From contig NZ_FTLW01000003.1 in assembly GCF_900155935.1 (NCBI RefSeq), forward strand, positions 186,001 through 250,000: a stretch of DNA of 64,000 nucleotides, in the 5' to 3' direction. The DNA comes from Solilutibacter tolerans (GTDB lineage: Bacteria; Pseudomonadota; Gammaproteobacteria; Xanthomonadales; Xanthomonadaceae). The translations under genes were made by a program, and so were the position numbers. Below the pieces are notes generated by a model that was given only the letters and a program-made list of their open reading frames with translations, ran no database searches and had not been told where the DNA came from. Below are positions 56,086 to 64,000 of the stretch, in pieces. The first letter of the stretch is position 1, and the number at the start of each line of letters is the position of its first letter.

Positions 56086-57266
56086 GCCGCCAGCGCCTCG
56101 CGTTTACACGACAACACGCGATCCAGCGCTGCCTGAAGATCCGCGATGAGGTCATCGACATGCTCGATGCCCACCGACAGCCGCAGCAAACCATCGCCGA
56201 TGCCCGCCGCACGCCGTGCCTCCGGCGTCATCGCCGCATGCGTCATGGTGGCCGGATGCGCGATCAGGCTTTCCACACCGCCCAGTGACTCGGCCAAGGT
56301 GAAGCACTGCAGGCCTTCGACAAAGGCTTGCACGGCGGATTCATCGGCCAGCTCGAATGAGAGCATCGCGCCGAAGCCCTGCTGTTGGCGCGCGGCGATC
56401 TCGTGGCCCGGATGCGAGGCCAGCCCCGGCCAGTACAGGCGTCGCACCGCCGGATGGCCATCCAGCAACTCGGCCACTGCATGCGTGTTCTCTTCGTGCA
56501 CGCGCAGGCGCGCCGACAGCGTGCGCACGCCGCGCAAGGTCAGGAAACTGTCGAACGGCGAACCCGTGATGCCAAGAGCATTTGCCCACCAGGCGAATTG
56601 TTCGTGCAACGCGGCCTCACGCGCGACGACCGCGCCACCGACCACATCGCTATGGCCATTGATGTACTTGGTAGTCGAGTGCAGCACCGCATCAGCGCCG
56701 AAGTCCAACGGGCGTTGCCACAACGGCGAGAGGAAGGTGTTGTCGACCAACACTTTTGCACCGGCGTCCTTGGCTTCACCAATCACCGTTTCAAGATCGG
56801 TGACACGCAGTAATGGGTTGGACGGCGTCTCGATCCACACCAGCTTCGGCCCGCGCGCGAAGACGTCGCTACGCGCATCGGCATCGGTGAAATCAATGGT
56901 GGCCAACTCGAATGCGCCTTTCTTCGCCAACGCATTGAACAAGCGCCAGCTGCCACCGTAGGCATCGTGCGGCACGACCAGCAAGTCGCCGGGCTCCAGC
57001 AGCGCATTCAATGCCAAGGTGATCGCCGCCATGCCCGTCGCAGTCACGACACCGCCTGCACCGCCTTCGAGTGCCGCCAGCGCATCGCCCAAGAGGTCAC
57101 GCGTGGGGTTGCCACTGCGCGTGTAGTCGTACTTCCGCTTCTGATTGAAGCCTTCGAAGCTGAAGTTGGATGAGAGCACCAAAGGCGGCGTCACCGCGCC
57201 AAATGCTGGGTCGGTGTCGATGCCGGCACGTACGGCGCGGGTGGCGATGTTGGTTTCAAGCGTCAT
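56082..57266 (-). CDS. metB: O-succinylhomoserine lyase, cystathionine gamma-synthase type
   Basis: The 394-residue PLP enzyme of the Cys/Met metabolism family has the cofactor Lys200 in STTKYINGHSDVVGG, YTRSGNPTR near 48-56 and ETPSNPLLRV near 145. In this operon it should join O-succinylhomoserine (or the acetyl ester) with cysteine to form cystathionine, or with sulfide to form homocysteine directly; sequence alone does not decide. It follows metX by three bases and overlaps hom by ATGA. Confidence 0.92.
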   Translation of the reverse strand: MTLETNIATRAVRAGIDTDPAFGAVTPPLVLSSNFSFEGFNQKRKYDYTRSGNPTRDLLGDALAALEGGAGGVVTATGMAAITLALNALLEPGDLLVVPHDAYGGSWRLFNALAKKGAFELATIDFTDADARSDVFARGPKLVWIETPSNPLLRVTDLETVIGEAKDAGAKVLVDNTFLSPLWQRPLDFGADAVLHSTTKYINGHSDVVGGAVVAREAALHEQFAWWANALGITGSPFDSFLTLRGVRTLSARLRVHEENTHAVAELLDGHPAVRRLYWPGLASHPGHEIAARQQQGFGAMLSFELADESAVQAFVEGLQCFTLAESLGGVESLIAHPATMTHAAMTPEARRAAGIGDGLLRLSVGIEHVDDLIADLQAALDRVLSCKREALAA

Positions 57267-57269
57267 GAT

Positions 57270-58286
57270 TCAGGCGTCCAATGCGTCGTTGAGGGCAGCA
57301 GTGATGGCTGCGGTTTCTTTGAGAAATGCGTCGTGTCCATAGCGTGAACTGACCAAGTGCAGCCAGGCATCGGGCGCACGTACGGCGAGCTCGGCCAGGT
57401 CTTCGCTGGGCACCAATTGATCGCTGTCGATAGCGATGACCGAAAGCGGCACACGCACGGCTTCCGGCTCCACGCGGTGCAAGTCAATGGACTCGGAAAG
57501 GCGTCGATACGCGGTCGCATCGAAGCGCGTGATGGCGCGCTGGCCACAGGCTTCGAGGTACCCCTCGGCCGGGCACACTGCGCGTGCGCCTTCAACCGTG
57601 ACTGCCTCGGCGAAGCGTTCGGCAAATTCCTGTGGCGTGCGGTACGACAACATCGCCAATTGACGCGCCAAGGCTAGCCCATGACCGTCATCGCATTGCA
57701 AACCGCCCAACTCGACGATCTTGCGTTGGATCGAACGCAGAGCGCTGGACCACGGGTGCGAACGATGCGCACCGCTGATCGCCACCAAGGCACTAAGGCG
57801 ATGGGAATAGCGCGCAGCGAATTGCAATCCCACCATCGCGCCATACGAAGCCCCGACGAAAGCGCGGACCTTGGCGATGCCGAGAGCATCCAGCACGCTG
57901 GCAATCGCATCGGCCTGATCGGCACTGTCGATGGGCGCATCCAGGCCATCGCCATCGCCCAGCCAATCTATGGCCAGCACGCGATATCGACGCAGGAAAT
58001 TGGCCTGTGCCTGCCACCAGCCGTCGGTGCGATCAGAATCATTGGCCAAGACGTGTCGGGTTGCGGAAATACCGCCTGCGACGATCAAGATTGGTGCCTG
58101 GGCCGGTCCGCTCAACTCCCAGCGAACCGCGACATCGCGGGCACCCGCATGCTTGAGTGCGAGGGCGCAGGGGAGGATGCCCTGCTCTGCCACGGACTCC
58201 AGCGCATGATGCGAATGCCCGAATCGACAGGCCGGGTCGATGGCTGATTCGGATGATGCGTGGAACGAGGCGGCAACCAGACTCAT
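57270..58286 (-). CDS. metX: Homoserine O-acyltransferase, MetX family
   Basis: The 338-residue alpha/beta hydrolase-fold enzyme acylates homoserine, the first step of methionine synthesis. The catalytic Ser147 is in GASYGAM, Asp289 in SDQLVP and His318 in YGHDAF. MetX enzymes of xanthomonads have, as I recall, succinyl specificity, so MetXS is likely, but acetyl use is not excluded. The ATG at 58286 follows AAGGAG at six bases; in-frame ATGs at 58304 and 58325 lack this. The leader carries a SAM-I riboswitch and a hairpin over the ribosome-binding site. It heads metX-metB-hom. Confidence 0.94.
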   Translation of the reverse strand: MSLVAASFHASSESAIDPACRFGHSHHALESVAEQGILPCALALKHAGARDVAVRWELSGPAQAPILIVAGGISATRHVLANDSDRTDGWWQAQANFLRRYRVLAIDWLGDGDGLDAPIDSADQADAIASVLDALGIAKVRAFVGASYGAMVGLQFAARYSHRLSALVAISGAHRSHPWSSALRSIQRKIVELGGLQCDDGHGLALARQLAMLSYRTPQEFAERFAEAVTVEGARAVCPAEGYLEACGQRAITRFDATAYRRLSESIDLHRVEPEAVRVPLSVIAIDSDQLVPSEDLAELAVRAPDAWLHLVSSRYGHDAFLKETAAITAALNDALDA

Positions 58287-58288
58287 AC

Positions 58289-58312
58289 GGAACTCCTTGT
58301 GCATCGAGTTCC
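58289..58312 (-). promoter_or_regulatory. Hairpin sequestering the metX Shine-Dalgarno site
   Basis: GGAACTC pairs perfectly with GAGTTCC around a ten-base loop; one more C-G pair just outside makes eight pairs. The 3' arm contains most of AAGGAGTT, the metX ribosome-binding site, and ends two bases before the start codon. Located 41 bases after the riboswitch, it is the likely expression platform, acting on translation. I did not find a clear anti-sequestor pairing. Confidence 0.75.
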
Positions 58313-58352
58313 GGGCGGTGCGCATGTCGGGCAACGCCAGGGCGCTGCTCAA

Positions 58353-58454
58353 CCATCTGCGCGGTGGGCTTGCGCCCCCACAGGAATTGGCACCTTGGAC
58401 TATGTCCAGGTTGCCTCGGCGTCGTAGGGCCTATCCCTCAGCCGATCTCGATGG
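58353..58454 (-). promoter_or_regulatory. SAM-I (S-box) riboswitch
   Basis: The RNA begins with P1 strand CCATC, paired 102 bases later with GATGG. In order follow GAG, the P2 strand CGGC with kink-turn TGAGGGA, a GGCCC loop segment, closing GCCG, then GGCAACC with hairpin TGGAC-ATA-GTCCA, GGTGCC, the conserved CCAATTCCTG, and a P4 hairpin GTGGG/CCCAC near a GCAA loop. All match the SAM-I consensus AGGGA...GGCCC...GGCAACC...GGTGCCAATTCCTG. High S-adenosylmethionine should switch metX-metB-hom off. TTGACA at 58486-58491 would put transcription start close to the P1 base. Confidence 0.96.
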
Positions 58455-58485
58455 ATGTCCGCAGCTTGCCTCAGGGTTTTCGCAA

Positions 58486-58491
58486 TGTCAA
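58486..58491 (-). promoter_or_regulatory. Possible -35 element for the metX operon
   Basis: TTGACA is a perfect sigma-70 -35 match. A 17-base spacer leads to CAAGCT, a poor -10. If used, transcription would start near 58456, right at the 5' end of the riboswitch, which is the only reason to take it seriously. Confidence 0.4.
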
Positions 58492-58551
58492 TCGCTTCAT
58501 CCGAATTGAGCGATACACATTCCAATCTGTCATGAGCAGGATAATCAGGCG

Positions 58552-59379
58552 ATGTCACTTCGTCCTGTCTTGCTTCTGCTGCTCGCTGCTCTGCTCTCTC
58601 AGCCAGCCCAGGCCCAATGGCTCAGCTGGCCGCCAAAGCCGACCTCACCCAGCACCACACCCGCCGACCCGCCTGCCGCCGCTGTCCGCCTGCGCTTGGC
58701 CGGCCACGACACGATGCGAGAGATCTGGGTCGACAACGATTTGTCCGGACCTGTAGAGGTCAGGATCGACACCCAGCAACGACGCAACGGATTCCCTCTG
58801 CAGCAGACGCTGCCGGGCCGAGGTGGGTATTTGCTCGGCTACTTGCCCGCTGATACCCCTGTGACCTTGCGCCTGACTGCCGTCCCCGGCCTGCCCGCAG
58901 CCCATGCGCAGGGGGTGAGTTACCGCTTTCCTCTGCTGCTGCCGCAAGTCCGCATCGGCCAAGCACCGGAAGGCCGCTTCAGCCATGTCGATGTGGAAAA
59001 CCGCCAGGCCATCGATTTTGCCGCGCCACTCGGCACGCCGGTGATCGCGGCGCGGGCAGGCACGGTGATGCAGCTCGAAGACCGCTTCGGCAATACGCCC
59101 GGACAACTGGATGAAGCGAACTTCGTCCGCATACTCCACGCCGACGGAAGCATGGCGATCTATGCGCATCTTGAACGCGGCAGCATTGAGGTACTTCCCG
59201 GCCAGCGCGTGGAGACGGGCCAGGTGCTCGCGCGCAGTGGCAATTCCGGCTATTCCAGCGGCCCGCACCTGCATTTCGCGGTTCAAGTGAATCGCGGGAT
59301 GCGGCTGGAATCGGTACCGGTGCGCATCGAGACCGCCAGCGGCGAGTTGCGCCTGCCGCGTACGACAGCTCAACCGTAA
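58552..59379 (+). CDS. Secreted M23-family metallopeptidase
   Basis: The 275-residue protein has a signal peptide (about residues 1-22, ending AQA), a beta-rich N-terminal region, and a LytM/M23 domain at about 140-260 with AIDFAAPLGTPV, AIYAHLERG near 203 and PHLHFAV near 239. M23 enzymes cut peptidoglycan cross-links. The first zinc His (normally HxxxD) is replaced by Arg (NRQAID), although FSH upstream might supply a ligand, so activity is uncertain. It starts near the metX leader on the opposite strand. The last ten bases overlap convergent tag. Confidence 0.88.
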   Translation: MSLRPVLLLLLAALLSQPAQAQWLSWPPKPTSPSTTPADPPAAAVRLRLAGHDTMREIWVDNDLSGPVEVRIDTQQRRNGFPLQQTLPGRGGYLLGYLPADTPVTLRLTAVPGLPAAHAQGVSYRFPLLLPQVRIGQAPEGRFSHVDVENRQAIDFAAPLGTPVIAARAGTVMQLEDRFGNTPGQLDEANFVRILHADGSMAIYAHLERGSIEVLPGQRVETGQVLARSGNSGYSSGPHLHFAVQVNRGMRLESVPVRIETASGELRLPRTTAQP

Positions 59380-59930
59380 CGCATCCACACCGGTTTTGGC
59401 TTGAGCTTGGCGATGCGTTTAGCGGCCGGGCAGTCCGCGCGATGCGCGCCCGGCAGGTAGCCCAGACTCATCAGAAACTCTCCCACGATCTCCCCGCCGA
59501 CGAAGCGGAAGTCGCGCTTGAAGAGCTTCACCCACTCGGCCTTGGTGCGCGCGCGGCCGTCCAATTCAACATGCGCGTCCAGCCATCCGGCAAACCCGCC
59601 GTGCGAGGCACGCAGGCGCTGGATGACACCAGCGTTGTGGATCGCCGCATCCACCTTCAAGCGGTTGCGGATGATGCCGGCATCGTTCAATAGGCGTAGC
59701 CGGTCGGCGTCGCCGTAAGCGGCCACCTTGTCGACATCGAAGCCGTCATACGCACTGCGAAAGCCTTCGCGCTTCTTCAGCATGGTTTCCCAGCTGAGTC
59801 CGGCCTGGTTGATCTCCAGGATCAGGCGCTCAAACAAGGCGGCTTCGTCACGCGCGGGCACGCCGTATTCGCGGTCGTGGTACGGGCCGTGCAACGGGTG
59901 GCCGGGGGCGATATCGCAATATCCAGACAT
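59370..59930 (-). CDS. tag: DNA-3-methyladenine glycosylase I
   Basis: The 186-residue HhH-superfamily enzyme excises 3-methyladenine. Zinc ligands are in place: Cys5 and His18 in the N-terminal CDIAPGHPLHGPYHDREYG stretch, and His and Cys in GAHRADC near the end. GLSWETMLKKRE near 47 is a strong family match. The ATG at 59930 is preferred over a TTG nine bases upstream. It overlaps the end of the M23 gene by ten bases on the other strand. Confidence 0.95.
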   Translation of the reverse strand: MSGYCDIAPGHPLHGPYHDREYGVPARDEAALFERLILEINQAGLSWETMLKKREGFRSAYDGFDVDKVAAYGDADRLRLLNDAGIIRNRLKVDAAIHNAGVIQRLRASHGGFAGWLDAHVELDGRARTKAEWVKLFKRDFRFVGGEIVGEFLMSLGYLPGAHRADCPAAKRIAKLKPKPVWMRYG

Positions 59931-60069
59931 GGCGGGCAACGTTGTGGCGGGAAGGCAAAGATAAACGTTGCGGCTGCCAGGGATTTTCAGCAGCAGGGCG
60001 GCCGCTGCATCCCGCTATAATTCGCGTCCCGACCCGACACCCGACGGCGCCAACCGCGCCGTATTCCGC

Positions 60070-61674
<1,605 letters not shown>

Positions 61675-61710
61675 AGAATCAATGTCATCGCGGGGCTGTA
61701 TGCTCCCGGC

Positions 61711-62367
61711 ATGGGCGCTTCCACTACATCCGCATATTCCCCCCGCGAAGAACGCGCCAACGTGCTGACCCACGGCATCGGCGCGGGCGTTGCGCTGGTG
61801 GCCGGGCTCACCATGCTCACGCTGTCGATAGGACGTGGGGGTGATCCTTGGCAATGGGCGTCAGCGATCGTGTTCTCTATTTCGATGCTGATGCTCTACC
61901 TCGCCAGCACGGCCTATCATCGCGCGGTCGATCCGGTGCGTCGCGCTCGACTGAAGATCGTGGACCATTGCGCCATCTACGTGCTCATCGCGGGCACCTA
62001 TACGCCTTTCACGTTGACCGTCCTGCGCGATACCGTCGGCTGGACGCTCTTCATCGCCATCTGGTCACTGGCCGCGATCGGCATCATTTTCAAATTATTC
62101 TTCACCGGCCGCTTCAAGCTGGTATCCACCCTCATCTACATCGCGATGGGCTGGTTGGTGATGCTCTACGCCAAACCGGTGTACCAGGCCTTGAGCGGCT
62201 GGACCTTCGGCTGGCTGTTGGCCGGCGGCATCGCCTATACGCTAGGTACAGTGTTCTACATGCAAAGGCGCATGCCTTACGCACATGCCGTTTGGCATTG
62301 CTTCGTGGTAATCGGCACCGTCTGCCATTTCATTTCGGTATGGTCGCTGGTGGTGCCCCGCGCCTGA
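61711..62367 (+). CDS. Hemolysin III (TrhA/YqfA)-family membrane protein
   Basis: The 218-residue protein has seven membrane helices and the PAQR-like conserved residues: ERANVLTHGIGAG near residue 14, STAYHRA near 66, and HAVWHCFVVIGTVCHF near 190-206, with His, Ser and Asp that bind zinc in this superfamily. The family influences membrane energetics in E. coli and is not known to be haemolytic there. It starts 36 bases after prfC and may share its transcript. Confidence 0.93.
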   Translation: MGASTTSAYSPREERANVLTHGIGAGVALVAGLTMLTLSIGRGGDPWQWASAIVFSISMLMLYLASTAYHRAVDPVRRARLKIVDHCAIYVLIAGTYTPFTLTVLRDTVGWTLFIAIWSLAAIGIIFKLFFTGRFKLVSTLIYIAMGWLVMLYAKPVYQALSGWTFGWLLAGGIAYTLGTVFYMQRRMPYAHAVWHCFVVIGTVCHFISVWSLVVPRA

Positions 62368-62446
62368 ACGAATGGCCACGGCATTCACCCCTGTTTGACC
62401 TGCGTGCGTCGAAGGTGATGGCAACGACCTGCCGCACCTTTGCCGC

Positions 62447-64000
62447 ATGACTGACACCACAACCCCAAACAATCCCACGCCCCGCATGCCAGGGGAGGAA
62501 ACAACATCCCCCCGTATCTGGCCACGCCGCCACCCGTGGCTGACAACACTTGGCATCATGATCGCGGCCATCATCGTGCTGATCCTGTTGTGGGACTGGA
62601 ACTGGTTCAAGCGTCCGATCGAGCGCTATGTGCACGCCAAGACCGGGCGTGAACTGCACATCGACGGCAATCTGGATGTCGACCTCGGCCGGATGACGCG
62701 CGTCAGCGCCGACGGCCTACGCTTTGGCAATGCTCCATGGTCGAAGGAAAAGGAGATGGCGAAGACCGACCGCCTCGCCTTCGCTTTCGCTTTGTGGCCT
62801 GCCATCTTTCAGCGTGACTTCCGCGTGCCAGAGCTGCGCCTGACCAATCCCGACGTGCTGCTGGAAAAAGGACCGGACGGCCAAGGCAATTGGGTGTTCA
62901 AGGATCAGGAAGACACGCGCGGCAAGCAGCCGGAATTCCGCAGCCTGTGGATCGACGATGGCCGCCTGCGCTTCGTCGATGCCAAGGGCAAGACCGACAT
63001 CGACATCCGCGTGGACAGTGAAGCCCGCGGGAAAAATGAAAGTGGGCCGCCCATTGTCGTGGCGGGCAAGGGGCGTTGGAAAGGCAATCCTTTCACGATG
63101 CAAGGACGTGGCGAGTCACCACTCGACCTGCGCAACGCGGACGAGCCATACCGCATCGATGTGCGTGCCACCGCTGGCCCGACCAGTGCCCACGCCGTCG
63201 GCACCTTGCTGGACCCGCTGCGCATGCGCGACTTCGACCTGAAGCTCTCAATAAGTGGCCAGAACATGGATGACCTTTATCCGCTGTTGGGTATCGCCCT
63301 GCCGCCCACGCCGCCCTACTCCCTCAATGGTCGCTTCACGCGCGAAGTGAAATCACTCACCCGCAGCACGTGGAAATACGACGGCCTAAGCGGCAAGGTC
63401 GGCGACAGCGACTTGGCCGGCTTCGCCCACTTCACCACGGGCAAGCCGCGTCCACGTTTGGACGCCGATCTGCGTTCGAAGCGGCTGGACCTGGATGACC
63501 TGGCTGGCTTCATCGGTGGCGCACCCAAGGCCTCCGGCGGCGAGAAGAGCAATCCCGAGCTGGCGGCCAGGGCGGCTAATCAAGCAGCCAGCGGCAAACT
63601 GTTTCCCCGTGACGAGTTCAAGCTGGAAAAACTGCGCGCGATGGATGCCAACGTGCGTCTGCGCGCGACCCGCATCAACACCCAAACCCTCCCCGTGGAC
63701 GACATGGATGCCAGGATGAAGCTCGAAGCCGGGGTGATGACACTGGCACCGCTCAACTTCGGCGTCGCCGATGGCGACATCCGCTCCACCATCCGGATGG
63801 ATGCGCGCGAAGGAAGCGTCATCCGCACCCGCGCCGACATCACCGCCAAAGGACTCACGCTGGGCAAATTGATGCCCAAGGTAAAGCTGGGCCAGAACGC
63901 CATCGGCAGCCTAGGCGGCGACATCAAGATCAACACCACCGGCAACTCCATTGCCAAGATGCTGGGCAATGCCGATGGGCAGGCCGATGTCGGCATGGGC
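62447..64000 (+). CDS. AsmA-family protein, 5' part cut by window edge
   Basis: The 518 visible codons run off the right edge. A cytoplasmic Pro/Thr-rich start is followed by one membrane segment near residues 35-50, then a long periplasmic beta-rich region of AsmA type (e.g. HIDGNLDVDLGRMTRVSADGL near 70-90). AsmA/YhdP-like proteins move phospholipids between envelope membranes. It is 79 bases after the hemolysin III-family gene. The particular AsmA subfamily cannot be set without the C-terminus. Confidence 0.9.
   Translation, partial: MTDTTTPNNPTPRMPGEETTSPRIWPRRHPWLTTLGIMIAAIIVLILLWDWNWFKRPIERYVHAKTGRELHIDGNLDVDLGRMTRVSADGLRFGNAPWSKEKEMAKTDRLAFAFALWPAIFQRDFRVPELRLTNPDVLLEKGPDGQGNWVFKDQEDTRGKQPEFRSLWIDDGRLRFVDAKGKTDIDIRVDSEARGKNESGPPIVVAGKGRWKGNPFTMQGRGESPLDLRNADEPYRIDVRATAGPTSAHAVGTLLDPLRMRDFDLKLSISGQNMDDLYPLLGIALPPTPPYSLNGRFTREVKSLTRSTWKYDGLSGKVGDSDLAGFAHFTTGKPRPRLDADLRSKRLDLDDLAGFIGGAPKASGGEKSNPELAARAANQAASGKLFPRDEFKLEKLRAMDANVRLRATRINTQTLPVDDMDARMKLEAGVMTLAPLNFGVADGDIRSTIRMDAREGSVIRTRADITAKGLTLGKLMPKVKLGQNAIGSLGGDIKINTTGNSIAKMLGNADGQADVGMG

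Overview
The window is GC-rich chromosomal DNA from a gammaproteobacterium, most probably the Xanthomonadaceae/Lysobacteraceae; I cannot name the genus. The case rests on gene order: a Pil-Chp cluster (pilG, pilH, pilI, pilJ, pilL, a chpB-like and a chpC-like gene) beside gshB and a tonB-like gene, with pyrB, ruvX, yqgE, pilU, pilT, yggS and proC further on. Pseudomonas aeruginosa, as I recall its map, carries the same genes in one neighbourhood. Coding density is very high, many neighbours overlap by 1 to 10 bases, and no intergenic stretch exceeds 300 bases. I see no rRNA, tRNA, insertion sequence, prophage or CRISPR array.

Layout. 1-6.2 kb: a histidine kinase (cut by the window edge) and its OmpR-type regulator, then mazG, cysQ and nudE, and divergent bioA and rsmE. 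6.2-17.7 kb: the chemotaxis-like system that controls type IV pili. PilJ is the receptor, PilI and the ChpC-like protein are CheW couplers, PilL is a 2031-residue hybrid kinase, and PilG and PilH are receivers. The CheB-like protein has lost catalytic residues and no CheR-type pilK is present. 17.9-19.8 kb: gshB and a TonB-type transducer. 19.8-31.9 kb: a continuous minus-strand gene train running relA, an SDR, two glycosyltransferases, mrcB, yoaA, tsaB, a DUF3298-like secreted protein and a small signal peptidase I. 32-37.2 kb: a secreted orphan, hrpA and dps. 37.2-43.5 kb: pyrB, ruvX, yqgE and the pilus retraction ATPases PilU and PilT on the minus strand, then yggS, proC and a DUF4426 lipoprotein.

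43.5-49.1 kb: DoxX, a BtuF-like protein, a Nif3-like protein, pdxH and dodecin on the minus strand, then aroK, aroB, a WGR-domain protein and hemE. 49.1-53.6 kb: an orphan hybrid kinase with a ligand-propeller region, cytochrome b561 and a glutaredoxin-like protein. 53.6-58.5 kb: sdaA, convergent with a metX-metB-hom methionine operon led by a clear SAM-I riboswitch followed by a hairpin that covers the metX ribosome-binding site. 58.5-64 kb: an M23 peptidase, tag, prfC, a hemolysin III-family protein and the first 518 codons of an AsmA-family gene.

The points most worth a second look are these: the Pil-Chp pathway without recognisable methylation enzymes; the 36-copy, 15-bp in-frame repeat that gives PilL a long charged helix; the SAM-I riboswitch with its ribosome-binding-site hairpin; and an apparent inversion of about 19.4 kb (19.77-39.18 kb) that split the usual gshB-tonB-yqgE-ruvX-pyrB order.
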